This document shows, piece after piece, positions 1-12,800 of a stretch of DNA of 64,000 nt. The stretch is from assembly GCA_037893225.1 (NCBI GenBank), contig JAZGUH010000775.1, positions 248,001 through 312,000 on the forward strand, read 5' to 3'. Position numbers and translations under genes: made by a program. Under the pieces are notes generated by a model that was not told the origin of the DNA, made no database searches, and saw only the letters and a list, made by a program, of their open reading frames with translations. Source of the DNA: Hippasteria phrygiana (lineage: Eukaryota; Echinodermata; Asteroidea; Valvatida; Goniasteridae). How positions within the stretch are numbered: position 1 is the first letter of the stretch; every line of letters begins with the position of its first letter.

Positions 1-156
1 TCTAGTAAAATCAATGGTATATCTCCATTTTCCGTGATATTGATACATGTAACTGATGAGTTACAGAATGGAGGAAATATGCAAACTGGAAAGCGTAAAG
101 TAATAAAGGCAGCAATCAGGCACATAACATTGGTCTTTTTCTGTTTATTTCCACAG
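1..156 (+). other. intron 3' end of the kinase gene
   Basis: Non-coding sequence ending in a pyrimidine-rich tract and an AG at 155-156. The kinase frame is open immediately after it. No other feature was seen. Confidence 0.6.
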
Positions 157-1141
157 ATACACCCCGTCGGATGGGTCTCGGACACCCATCAAATTAAGCC
201 CCAGGATTAATGACAACATCCAGATTTCGACTCTTCAGCCAGGTTCCTCAAGCCTCCTGCCCCACATTGATAAAAGCGACCTGAACCCAGTCATGTCCCG
301 GAAGGGGAATTCCTACTCCTCAGTCAAGCTCGGAAAGGGGGACTTCGGCGAGGTTACCCTGATGCAGAGCCATTTGGACGGCACCCTGATGGCTGTCAAG
401 CACCTGACCAAGGTCCGGGACAAATGCAGGGCTGACGAGGCATTCAACAGGGAGACCCAGGCCATGAACGCCGTCTCCTCAAGCACAGCTTTCCCCAAGT
501 TCCTGGGGACTGTGGACCACTACTCCTTTGCCATGGAGTTCATCGGGAACCTCGACAAGCGAACCTCCTGGAGTGCCTACCAGATGTTCAAAAAGAGATC
601 CCGCCTGATGAAGGCACTGGATTGGCTGAAGGTGTCCATCGACATCACCAAGGGACTGATAGACATGCACGAGGCTGGCTGGACTCACAATGACTTGCAC
701 TCCGATAACGTCATGGTGTGCCGAGATCCCGACAACCCATCAGCAGAGTGGGAGGGGAAGATCATTGATCTTGGGTATGCTTATCGCATCGACAATCCTC
801 CCCCTCCGCAATATCTGACTGCCAAGCAGAAACGGAAATGCTACAAGGACTGTGCGCAGTTGGCACCCGAGATCATAGAGTGTACCAGCTGCTATAACGT
901 ACAGTCAGATATCTACAGCTTAGGGCAGCTGTTTCTTGACATCGCGGCAGAGAGTCGCCACCTGTCCTCCCTCAAAGCTCTGGGAAAACGATGCGCCAGC
1001 ACTTCACCACACATGAGGCCGGACTTGGAGGAAGTCCTAGCAGAACTCACATTGATGCACTTTGAGCGTTTGAACAAACCGCAGAAAACAGGCGTGCTTA
1101 CGAGTCTGTTTCAGTCATTGAAGAATCGCATCAGGGCATAG
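157..1141 (+). CDS. protein kinase, terminal exon (5' part outside window)
   Basis: A eukaryotic protein kinase catalytic domain. The frame is open from just after a 3' splice site (AG at 155-156) to the TAG at 1139-1141. The exon carries one leftover base at 157 before the first full codon, so the protein continues upstream in an earlier exon. The internal Met at 293 is therefore probably not the start. Numbered from that Met: glycine loop GKGDFGEV at 14-21, AVK lysine K36, catalytic loop HNDLHSDN at 132-139 (D134, N139), DLG in place of DFG at 159-161, APE at 191-193, DIYSLG at 206-211. All residues needed for phosphotransfer are present. HRD is replaced by HND, so it is a non-RD kinase whose activation probably does not need activation-loop phosphorylation. 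Substrate and subfamily are not recognised. About 45 residues before Met293 are open and Ser/Pro-rich, like a linker. Domain call sure; completeness of the upstream part unknown. Confidence 0.85.
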
Positions 1142-3265
1142 TCTCGCCGACTTGTTGTCAAGACCAGGACACAGGAAGGGGGTTGTGAGGAAGGGGGTTG
1201 TGAGGAAGGCTAGGTTGAGCGAATTTCACACCTTGTAAACACGGTGCGAAGGGATCAGACCCAATTCAGTGTTGGCTGTGTTTACATCCTTGGGCGTGCC
1301 AGCTTTCATCTCATAATCAGGGATGTGAAGAATTGAGAAGGAAACTTGGGTTAAACCTATGTAAATATGTACATATAATAATGTAAATATATAATAATAT
1401 ATTAATGTAAATATTGTTGTATTGAAAAAAATCAACATATACATACTGCTTTATAATGAGAAAATACTTCAGTACAATGGAGTAAGCCACTTAAGTAAAT
1501 TTTTTTCAAAACTGACAATGAAATATAAGACTGAAAATAACTTGCTCTTCGTACAACTGAACTTCATCAGTTGGCACTCAACTTACATGTACACTTGGTC
1601 CCAATTAACATAGACAGGGTTACTTCGGGAAAAGCAGAAAAAGTTTGCTGGTTTATTTTCAGTAAATTCTCCCTCTGATGAAGTTAGCCAGCCTTATCTT
1701 GTGAAATGGATAGGGGCTTTATAAGCAGAACATTGTGTGCTTAATAGCAACCCTATGAAATTGGGCCAAGGTCACATTTCTTAAAGCTCAGGTTAATCTT
1801 TCTGGATAGAACAGGAAAAAACAACACACATCATGTGAGACAAAGGACAATTTTCAGTGAATTCGTTTCAATTTATTGAAAACCAGTTACACATTAAGAC
1901 ATTTTCATGATTAAAGCATTCATTATGAACAGCAATTATGTAAATTGACAATTTTACACAATCTGGTTATAGAGTAAAATTGTGCATTCGGGAAAATTCA
2001 ACAAAATAAGAGGAAAACAAATGAGCCAAGTGTGTTAAATTAAATTTCTGGGTTATGTTCTATATTTTGAATCATGGAGCCTACATCATTCTGTTTTTTT
2101 TTTTTTGTTTTTTTTTAGAAAAACCATGCGTGAAAAACTTAATTCATAACCTGTTTGCAGAATTGTCAATCATTCTGAATGCGGAAAATAAACCGTCTAT
2201 GTCAAATTTCAATTAAAAACCATGATGTTTTATTTGAATTAGAAAATGGAAATATATAATAACTCGCACGATTGTCGTCTTTTGTCTCTTATAATACTGG
2301 AGGCTGCTCTCTGTTCTTTTGTTACAAATGCCGTCAAAGTCTACCCTGAAATGAGAGAGAATATAGCCGGTACTGGTTCTTAAGCTAAATGTCAGAAATC
2401 ACGTTTTCCAAACATATGCAGTTCAATTAACTGAAACATGCAGTGTCGTGCCATTTTAGCATAAGGAGTCGATACAATTCGTTCTCCATGGATCGATGAT
2501 GATGTGTTCATAACTTTAACAAAACCGCGTATATATGCACCTCAAATTTAAGAATGCCTGCAACGAGCAGGCTGGCTTTAACACCAACTCGAGAGGCCTA
2601 AATAATGGTGGTCGGATTACTGTATCCGCTTCCTAAGCAGCGTTAACTTCTGAAAGAAAATACATGGGGCTCTACGAACAGCATGAAGCAACACATGCGG
2701 GTCGTACTACATTCATTACGTTGTACTTCCCGATCCAAAATAACGTCACGCTTACAAAGGCTTGAATCGACAACTGCGTAAATAAATAAGGATTTGCTCA
2801 TTTGGTCTTTTTTTTAATTACGGCTCTTCGGACCACGGCACTCTCGGTCAACTTAGTCCGATTGTTTGGTGCATCTACATTGGTTCATACATGTACATGT
2901 ACACTGTACAAATTGGATCCAGATACCACGCTTTTTTCTAAAGCATTCGAGGGTTTGAAATTCCCAGCTGCATATAATGGCGTAATTACAGACTCTTGTG
3001 TTGCATTGTGGCATTGTTTCACCACTCGGAAAACTTGAAAACACAGAAACCATCCCTGTGGTCACCAACGTTAACAAACTGACGGCATAAATGCATAGAA
3101 AAAACATCTGAACATCTCCTTCAGATGGAGGCAGTACATAAGTACTTCTATAAGGACGGCAAAGAACTGGAAGATCAAAGTAGAATCTTAGGACTAATAA
3201 GCATGAACGAAAAAATACATGTGTTTAAAAAGCACAGTTCCTGAAATGATCATTGCAAAGTTTTC
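1142..3265. other. intergenic, AT-rich, between convergent genes
   Basis: Lies between the 3' end of the kinase (+) and the 3' end of IMMP2L (-). It is AT-rich, with T-runs near 2094-2118. The short ORFs here lack codon bias, domains or splice context. Nothing else supported. Confidence 0.5.
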
Positions 3266-3413
3266 TTAACCCTAACCCTCCAGGGCATTTTGGCTAGAAA
3301 CCCTGCCAGACGCATCAGATTGCATACTTTGTCACATTGACTTGTGTGGAGAGTCCAGCAAAGTGGAGCTGTCAGCACGTGCACTGTGCTGCGTCTGGCA
3401 GGGTTAGGGTTAA
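3266..3413 (+). mobile_element. MITE family M1 copy, TTAA-flanked
   Basis: About 148 bp bounded by TTAA at 3266-3269 and 3410-3413. The ends begin CCCTAACCCT and finish AGGGTTAGGG, followed inside by inverted CCCTGCCAGACGC / GCGTCTGGCAGGG. It has no coding capacity. It sits just downstream of the IMMP2L stop codon. Six more copies occur in the window. Confidence 0.8.
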
Positions 3414-3417
3414 AGGA

Positions 3418-3427
3418 TTTATTTATT
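3418..3427 (-). promoter_or_regulatory. candidate IMMP2L polyadenylation signal
   Basis: Two overlapping AATAAA hexamers on the minus strand, about 200 nt downstream of the IMMP2L stop. Position and sequence fit a poly(A) signal; there is no transcript evidence. Confidence 0.4.
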
Positions 3428-3628
3428 TTTTTCTAAATTTTGTGTTATATTTTCTTAATTTGCAATGGGTTCACAGGTTGTGGGATTTCATTGGGGACAT
3501 TTTTTTTTTTAGATAAAAAATACCTGGATATGTGACTGCTTCACAGGAAATTGAATACTTGACCATCTTGCTCTCTGTCGGCGACGTTTAAATAAGCCGC
3601 AGTAGACGGGATACTGCCTGGTGCAGAA

Positions 3629-3802
3629 TCATATCTGAACTTCACTCTCGACCTCTTCGTAGTCGTCCATCAACTCCTCTAGCAGAGATGGGGATAGGCT
3701 GATGGGTTGGCGGTCCTCGGGGAGTCTGGGTTCCAGACGGCATTGGCGGTGCAGGGGCCAGATGATGTGGGAGGCCCGGGCGTGCACCAGACCAAGCGCA
3801 AC
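3629..3802 (-). CDS. IMMP2L: IMMP2L terminal coding exon 5
   Basis: 57 codons then TGA at 3631-3629. Begins [20 protein letters not shown] (human VSLGLLHAHATHILWP). It continues with a species-specific acidic tail ending EEVESEVQI. Confidence 0.9.
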   Translation of the reverse strand, partial: VALGLVHARASHIIWPLHRQCRLEPRLPEDRQPISLSPSLLEELMDDYEEVESEVQI

Positions 3803-6800
3803 CTTAATGGAGGAACGTGGAACGAAACCCAGTAAAAAATGAGGAGGTTGGAGTTTACGTGATTAAAGGACGAAGATGTAGATGGTTGCGCAGGGGCAGT
3901 TATTGCAGAGTGTCTCAATAAAGCTTCATCAGTTGGTTTCCAATGAGTTATATTATAAAAACTAGAGGGCTGATATGAGCAACCGGCTTCACAAACAGAC
4001 CCAATCATAGCATAGCATTGCAAATAGGTTCAAAGTGGACAAGTAAATAAAAAAAAAAAATTGGATGGGTCATTCTATAAATTAGGGTTCCAATTTTGGT
4101 GTCCCTGTTACATCTGACATGTGTATTGAAGATTTTGCAATTCAGGACACATTCTTTAATGTCTTCTATCTCCAAGGGTGATTATGTAAAGCAAAACTAC
4201 CTGCCACACAAGTAAAAAATAGTGTGAAGTCAATTTTAATGATACTTTTTTTTTTTCAACAGCCAGCCATTTTTTTGAACGACTCAAACGACCCACCACT
4301 CAGGCCACTGGTTTTCACGTCAATGTTTTCAACATTTAAAAAGAACAACGGTTGTACAATCACTTACAGGTCCAAAGTAATTGCTATCCAGGCTGACACT
4401 GTGGTGATCTCCCTCTATCCAGCAATGGCCCTCTGGTATCGTGACATAACGATTCTTGTACCTTAGTGTCCTAGGTAATCAACACAAAAAATGAAGAATC
4501 ATTTATAAACAAGGCACTGCCCATCCTATTGCTCTTCAAAAAAATGAATAAATACTCCCCAGGACTGCCCACTAAGAACATCTGCCGATTTCGGCCATGT
4601 GGCATAGGCCCAATTTTATAAAGGTGTCAATTTATAAAAGCACATGATTGATTTTCTGCAAACAGAACATCCGTCAATTTCATCGGGGCCACACTTCGGT
4701 TTACTACTGGTAGTATTTTGTCGTAATAGGTGAGATTAGGGTTTAATCATTGACAGCAAACAATTCCACTGAAAAGATGGCTTAATTGTTTGACCCGACA
4801 TGATACAATGCCACCTGCCTCGAGCAGGTACGTGCAACACTTGTTTTGGTTTAGTCAAGTCGGGTCGATTTATGTGAGGTGTATTAACACATGATGGCTA
4901 ATGGAACAGTCATGTTTTGCGTAAAATTGGGTTCAGGATCAGAGTGACGTCGCAGGTCAGATCACCTTTGAATTACATGTGACATTTGATGTCACTCCTT
5001 AACCCCTTGTGTACGGATGACGCAAATATGCGCAAAAAAACCAGTGCCACCAGGCCGGATGACGCAATTGGCCGCCGTTTGTGCAGTTTCAATCCATTGT
5101 TGGATTATTGTGTATAGGTTACGCTTGACTGCACAAACACATTGTAGCGTTTCGCTTGGCTGCCAGAGCCGCCGCGGCACCCCGACGTCTCCCGTAAAGT
5201 ACCGTACTCAAGGGGTTAACCAAACTCATGAAAAAACATGATGCGTGCGAATACCGCCGGGACATTTGAATATAGGGGGGTTTACATGTAAACAAAGGAC
5301 ACAAGTCTGATACTTTGCTGCTTAAATCCGCCTGCATGTTTATTATTTGCATTACCTTATGGTGTCCCCCTCCAGTGCAATCACTCGTTTTATGAGAACT
5401 TCATCTGGACGACTTGGGGATCTGTGGGGAAACAATCGGGGAAATGTGTTTCATTTTTGGAGGGGGGGCCTCATATTCAGGCAATCAAATACTAAAGCTA
5501 TTTCAGTCTTTTAAAAGTACAACTCCGAGAAAATTCGTTTTTGGAGGGGTGGTAGGCATCAGCACATTTACAGACATGAGAATGGGTGTTGATAAAAAAA
5601 ACGATGTCTCAACTCAGAAATTTCACTCGGGATAAACGGGGATTTTCAGCTCCAGGCTTGAGTGGTAATCCAACATTACCCCCTTTACAACTCGCCCCCA
5701 AAATTCTATTTCAAATTTACATTGAACTCGAAGACCACAAATTTGGAGGAAAAAAAAGAAGGAATTCCGGTTAAAAACGGAAGATTCTCATCAATGCCTG
5801 CATTTATGCTTCTACTATCCAACAAGTAGGTTTCAGTCCAATGTACACGAATCAACACACGTGTCTCATTCACCCTACGCCCACGCAGTTTTGGTGATAA
5901 GGCATTATTGCAGCCGTTGTTCACATCGCAATCTGACGCTAGCTTTTTTTGTGTGAAAACTCCTCAAATGTAGAAAAACGTGTTGCAAATCTCCAGTCGA
6001 TTATTATTTTCTCGACCACTTTTCTAAAGGGGTTTCAGTATTGGTGGGCATCTTCTGCCCAAGACTGCATGTACATGTAGCAACATGAAAACAAAATTGT
6101 GTTAAATTTGTTGAACTGTTTGGTATTTTTGGTCCAGTGGACTGGACTCGAGCTTTGGGTGATACTAAAGATTTTGGGTTGGGGGGGGGGGGGGGGGGGG
6201 TAATAGAGCTTGTGTCCTTGAGCAAGATCCTTTGTCATAATTTACTTCTTTCCGCCAATGGGTACCCGTGAAGTCATTGGTGGCTACATGAGTAGGTTTG
6301 CCTATGTGTAGTACTGGTGCACATTAAAGGTAGTGTACACGATTGGTAATCCTCAATTTTTTTTCAACTGAATTATTACAAAATACCTTACTATAAAGTT
6401 AATAGTAGTCTCAATCATCCTGTGAAATGATGGCACCAGGTGTGCTGTCATTGTCAAGAAAAGTGGCAATTTATATCATCTTTCAACGATTTCCAGCTGG
6501 AAATCGTTGGGAAAACTGCCCTGTAGCCTTTAGTCAAGGCGCGCGTGGCTACCAGGACGAGTGGCGCGCTGGACATGCTGGCATTCAGGGCGCGTCACGT
6601 GTCCAGCTGGAAGCCACGCGCACCTTGACTAAAGGCTATCATCCGCCCGACGGTTGAAAACGAGCGCCGTTTTTCTCTCGGTTTTTTCGCCATCCAACAA
6701 CGCAAAACTTTGAACAATGACCAATCATGTACACGGCCTTTAAACTGTCCTCAGGCAGGCTGCATGCATGCTCTCCAGGGAGCTGATCTACATGTATCAG

Positions 6801-9800
6801 GAATGATTGATAAGCTTGATGAGCGGTGGTAATAATGTGGTGCCTTGAACACCATGTTTGGTGAAAGATTCCTCATCACAAAACCAATAGGTATGGCAAT
6901 AGTGTAATTCCCTTCCTGATAAAACTTTTGAACCAGATTTCTTAACCAGCAATAATTATTTTTATGGACCCCTTTTGCGTGTTTTTAGACTTTTGTTTTG
7001 ATGTTTAAATTTTGTTTTAATCCTTTATTTTTTGGTTTTATAATTTTGAAGTTCTGATTTATATTTAATTCCGATTATTACTTGTGTTTAATTTTATACT
7101 TTACCATGTAATTCAGCTTTTAGAAAGAATGAATGAATGAATGAATGAATAATGTACACTCTATAGATGTACAGTTTTTGTACATATCACATTAACATTA
7201 TTCAGAGTATCCTCACTACTAAGGGTTGACCTCTCTTTGGAACTTCTTGCCTGTAAGGCCGTTTTTTTTTTATAACTTGGATTACGGATTTTTTTGGTCT
7301 CCGGGTCGGGCGGCGAGCGGAAAAATTCCCTTATAAGGCCAGGGGAATCTAATTTCAATATTTATGAATGGTCACGGCGATTGACCTGTTCAATATTCAT
7401 AAAACGGCCCACAACACAGCGCGCCTTTTCCCCTATTGGTTTAAATCCCAACTTAATGCATTCATGGACTCATGAATACATAATGAGACAGTTTAACATT
7501 GTCCGTCGCGCAGTCAGCTCGGTCATATCACGTCGGGAAGTGGCATGTTTTTTCCATGAAGGAGACGGTGTTTTTGTGTTGGAAACTTGCATATTACTGA
7601 CTAAAATACTGACTAAAATAATGACACAAGAGACAGGTTTGAAAAAATTATTTAACATCCATATTTTCAAGTCAACATTCATGTTGAAAATCGTATAGTT
7701 GGTGCATAAATATTTGTGCACGCCAGTGCAATAACATACATGTATTGTACGTACAATGTACATCATTACGTGTATGCACAGCATCCGGATCGTATTCCAC
7801 ACAAAAACAGTCACTGTGTTCACTGCGAATGATCCTATGCCATAGTCTTAGATGGTGTGGCGCTGCTGGGATTGTTTATTGTGCTTTCAAAGTTCGATGC
7901 AGCCATAATTTTCGAAAATTTTCGGCGGCAATTTAAAAATGAAATTCTCAAAAATCCGTAATATAAGTAATTAAAACAAAACGGCCTAACCTGCTTCCCT
8001 TCCTATGATCTTTAATAATTCAAGCGAAATGTGAATAGATAACTCCTATCTCTTTTCTTGTCTTCTGTAGCCCACACCTCGAGTGGCCTTTTGGCCTGGT
8101 GTTGGACGGTACTCATAAAAAGACCCCCCCCCCCCCCCCCCCCCAAAAACAAAAAAAGAAAATTATTGTTGCCATTTCAAGTTAAAGGTCTATAATTCCC
8201 TATCTATACCGGTAGAATAGCCGTAAATACTCACGCTAGTGAAACAATGTCTCCTCGCTGAACTTGGTAGTCCCTGACGGCCCAGTGGTTCAGGAAGATC
8301 ACGTCTCTTTTTGTCTCGTGAACCGGGTTGAGCACAGGCTGCATGCAAAGGCAATAGATATTTAATAGGCCTCCGATTTACACTGTACATGTGGGTCGGG
8401 GGAGGTGAGGTCTGGCTCAATAAGTCTGAAAATTGGGATCATTTCTTTGGTATCTATTGAAGATTTATCCTCTATTTAGATCTGGACCCAGGAAAACTGT
8501 ATTAAGGATGGTAGGGCTGGTAACCTAAAATGTGGCCAACCAGACCACCTCTGTTGTAGCCCTTTACCTACATGTACGCTGTATATGTAGAGTATACGCC
8601 TCCACTCATCTAGCTTCGTGCGGCACCCCACTTGTAGCACATGAATCTAAAAAGTTCTTACAGTTACATCATGGGTAATCAGTTATGTAATGCAGCTCTC
8701 TTTGTCTTAACTTTTTAACATTTTTATTAATTTCCATAAAGCAGCAGCAGCTACATCAATTTTACAAGGGTTAGTTACGTTTACCGCTTGGTTAGTTTAT
8801 ACGTTACAAGGTCAGTTACGTTATAGATTTTGAATGCTAACAGTATTCAATATACAGCAATACACAGGAATCTACTTTGCTTTTTTGAACTGAGGATTGG
8901 ACAAAGAATGAAAAAATAAGAAACCAAATTTCCAACAAAATGCTTCCTCTTTGGGCAAAAAAAAAGAGGACGTTTTGGTTAGTTACGTTACATACATGTT
9001 AATGGGGTAGAAGTCTCTCAAATCTGTGGTCTAAAATAATCCAAATCACAACTTATGACTATAAACGGATGATATTTAGGTCAAATCAATTTAAAAATCT
9101 GATTAGATTGATTTGATAAATTGATTTCTTTCTCATTAAGTAGGCTAATTAGTTCAACTTCTAGTTCTTCTTAGCAAATAATTTCATACTAAAACATCAA
9201 TCACATATAAATATATTTTGGCAATTTCTTTTCAAAGCCTTGACATCCTAAGCATTTTCCCAAGAATCTTTCATATATTGCTCTGTTGTAAAGCCAATTT
9301 TTCCACAAAAAGACCCAACAGAATTCTAAATTTAAGTGTCATGTCCACTTCCTCATCCTGGAATTGCCCGTGTGCATCGTGCACTGGCACAATTGATGTC
9401 ACCGAGCACTGATGACTATGTTTACACACTACACAAAGGACACATGTTTGAGAAACGGATTTGAAAAATCAGGCTAGTGTGTTTTTTCCCCAGTGCGAAA
9501 AGTGACAACAATCGATCAATGGTTCCCTGAGTGAGGCCATGTAAATGTTGACTTTAAAAAAATCATTATGGGTATCAAGTGGCTTTTGAGGTCGTCGGTC
9601 TCGGTCACAGCTATTGTTCAGCCAATTTCTTCATTAGAATTTGACATCTGATTCTGTTAAGCTCATTATAACATAACCCCTTGGGTAACTTTACTAGAAA
9701 GTATCCTGAATCCGCCAAAATCCACCTATTTTGTTATGCACAAAAAGTTGGTTTTGGCGACTGCTCAATATGGAGGTATTTTGAATCCATCAAAATCCTG

Positions 9801-12800
9801 CAGTACCGCTAGGCTTACAATCCTCAATCCATCAAAATCCCCCAGTTTTCAATATGGAGGTATCCTGAATCCGCCGAAATCCTCCAAAACAGGGGTATGG
9901 ATTTGTATGGATTTAGGTAGGTTAGGGTTAACCCTAACCATCCAGGGTATTTTGGCTAGAAACCCTGCCAGACGCATCAGATTGCATACTTTGTCACATT
10001 GACTTGTGTGCAGAGTGCAGCAAGGTCAAGCTGTCAGCACAGATGCACTGTGCTGTGTCTGGCAGGGTTAGGGTTAAAGTATTAGTTTCTCATATTTCTT
10101 ACACTGTGGTGTTGTGTTTTTGATTTTCTTGTTCAAACTCTATTATTATCATTTTTCAGCATTATTGAGGGTTGTCAGATGCTGACATCTGTGATTGTGT
10201 GGACTGCTTTATAGTAGATGATTTTGATTTTTTTGTTTAATGCAAATTTCTGAACAACACGTACCCGGGCACAGCTGCAGTTATTCTTCTCATCTTATAT
10301 CCAGCTGGTCAAACTACTACACGTAGCTGTCAAGGACAAACAAACACTACATTTCTGCTTAGCCATGAGCTCAACTTTGTCTGTATTGTTTTGAGACGTA
10401 CATAGCATGTTGTTCATACGATGTGAGTTACCATGGACTGTGGATATTTGTGATGTGATCTGGGAAAACCCCTCACATGTCGCCAAACCTGCATTGAAGA
10501 TAATGGCATAATAGTCCCCTGGAATTTTTCTTTTAGACAATTTGAGTTCCTGCTACCAATTAAATGACTAACCGTGACAGTCCTGAATCCTCCAATTATA
10601 ATACGATTTTACACACACCCTAGGGAGTTGGGGTTAATATCTAACTTCTCATTCCGGAAAAAAACAAACTAAAAATTACATTAATGTAACAATTTTTGTG
10701 CAAACTCAATGAGTAATATGCTGAAGTTTAAAGCTTGATTTCCCAAGCTACAGACATCCTAGAATCACGAATAAAACAGTTTTGAAAACACAGAGCCTTC
10801 ATTAAATGTTATGCATACAACACAAGAATGATAAATTTCACCATGTGAAGGGTTTTCCCAGATCACATCACATTTTGGCACAAATCATGTTTAGTGCAAG
10901 AGTATTTCGGAAGAATGGATTGTCACATAAGGCAGGCGCAAAACTAAAATAGAAAAGAGTAGATTTGAAAGAAAAGAATAACGTAAAATTACAAACTGAA
11001 GGCGAATTTATTCTTACAAGAACATTTGTATCCAAGTTTAATAAAGATTATATTGTATTTTTAGTTGAGTCATTGTATGTGGAGTTCGAGATTGAAGGTT
11101 TAAAACCCCTTGCGCACGGTTATGTGCGGATTGAAAATTGCCACCTGGCCGGTTGACGTCTATACACGCCAATCTCTGCATTTTCAATCCATTATTGGGG
11201 TATTGTGTACGTCATGCTTGGCTGCACAAGCCTCTTGTTTCCATTTCACTTGGCTGCACAAGCCGGCATGGCGCCCCGGCGCCCCCATATAATACGTTAT
11301 TGTATGATTATAATAATTAAATGGAGATGATTGTTTTAGGGCTAAGAGGGCCAGGGTGATTGTAATAATTTGGTTATAGCAATTTTGTTATGTTAGTTGT
11401 TCAACGGTAAGTGTTTGGAAAAATGAAAAGAAGGAATACATGTTGGTTGTGTTGAGCGGATGTGGTCATTTCATCAGAGACTGTGCAAGTTTTTTTTTCA
11501 AAAATTTTCAAAGTTCGCAAAGAAAACTGGCAGGAGCAGGATTTGAACCTGCGACCTCCGGAACACCGTACTGGCGCTCTACCAACTAAGATATCTTGCC
11601 CTACATGTATATGTTGGTGGTCTCCCAAATTGTCAGTGTCTTTAATTTGTTTCCTGGGTATGAAAGTATTATAAGTTTTGAGGCTTTGCATGGTGGAATA
11701 TCGATATCTTTTCGGTTTGCGGTAACACCATGTGTTTATCTCAACTAATGAGAGGTAGTGCAATAAGGTTCTTTTCAGAACCCATACCTCTCGTTAGTTG
11801 AGATAAACACATGGTATTACCGCAAACCGAAATGATATGAAAGTATTGTTTAAAACCCTAACCCTCCAGGGTATTTTGGCTAGAAACCCTGCCAGACGCA
11901 TCAGATTGCATACTTTGTCACATTGAATTGTGTGCAGAGTGCAGCAAGGTCAAGCTGTCACCACAGATGCACTGTGCTGCGTCTGGCAGGGTTAGGGTTA
12001 AAGATCAAATCCAAGGATGTTTAATGTAAATTAGGATACATGACTTCATCATCACGTCATATCAATTTTCACCTATAATACGTGTTAATAAGTCCCTGTC
12101 CATGAATTTGCCTAGAATCAACCAAATTGGACTTCTAATTCTGGGATACATGTATACGGCTTCTAATAGTGACATAACATGACACGGGATGGCATAACAT
12201 AAAGGGTGGGTGCAATGGAATTGTTATTGTGTATATCGATGAAATAAAGTTTTTGAAACAACTGTGTGTTGTTTGTGTTTTTCTATTTCGCGTAAGCATT
12301 TGAAAATAATTTTTTTTAAGGCGGGAGGGGGTCAGCTCCGCCCATCAAATGGTAACACCGATGTGACGTCATCCCGGGAACCCGGCTGGCTGGTCGGCCA
12401 TGACTCGACATGTACATGTAGTATAGTACACCGAGTGTGCGTTGCATTGACATGCACTTGTGTTTTCGATGTGTCGTGGAAAGCTTTCAGTGTTTTGCGA
12501 ATGTTTTTCATCGATAATACAGTGTCGTCGTGTTGCTGCTGGATTCAGCAACACCACTAAGGATGGTGTCAGTCTTCACCTCTTTCCAGTAGAACCGAAA
12601 TACCGTCGTATTTGGACTCAGAGAGTGTTATTTAGCCTAGCAATCCTTGTTTTCAAGTCTTTCACTGCGTTCCACATCGGGAGTCCGATTCGGAAGTCTT
12701 CAGTAGTTTCGCTGTCACTCTCACCTTCTGGCTCATACATGTACGGAAGAGCTCCAAGATCCTCATCTTCCTCGCCCCAATAATGTTCCGAAGAAGTGTC

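Larger units (their letters stand above)
5422..8234 (-). other. IMMP2L intron 2
   Basis: About 2.8 kb with no coding exon found. It holds a G-run (6181-6200), a hairpin element (6524-6638), a TGAA microsatellite (about 7125-7150) and a C-run (about 8126-8144). Confidence 0.6.
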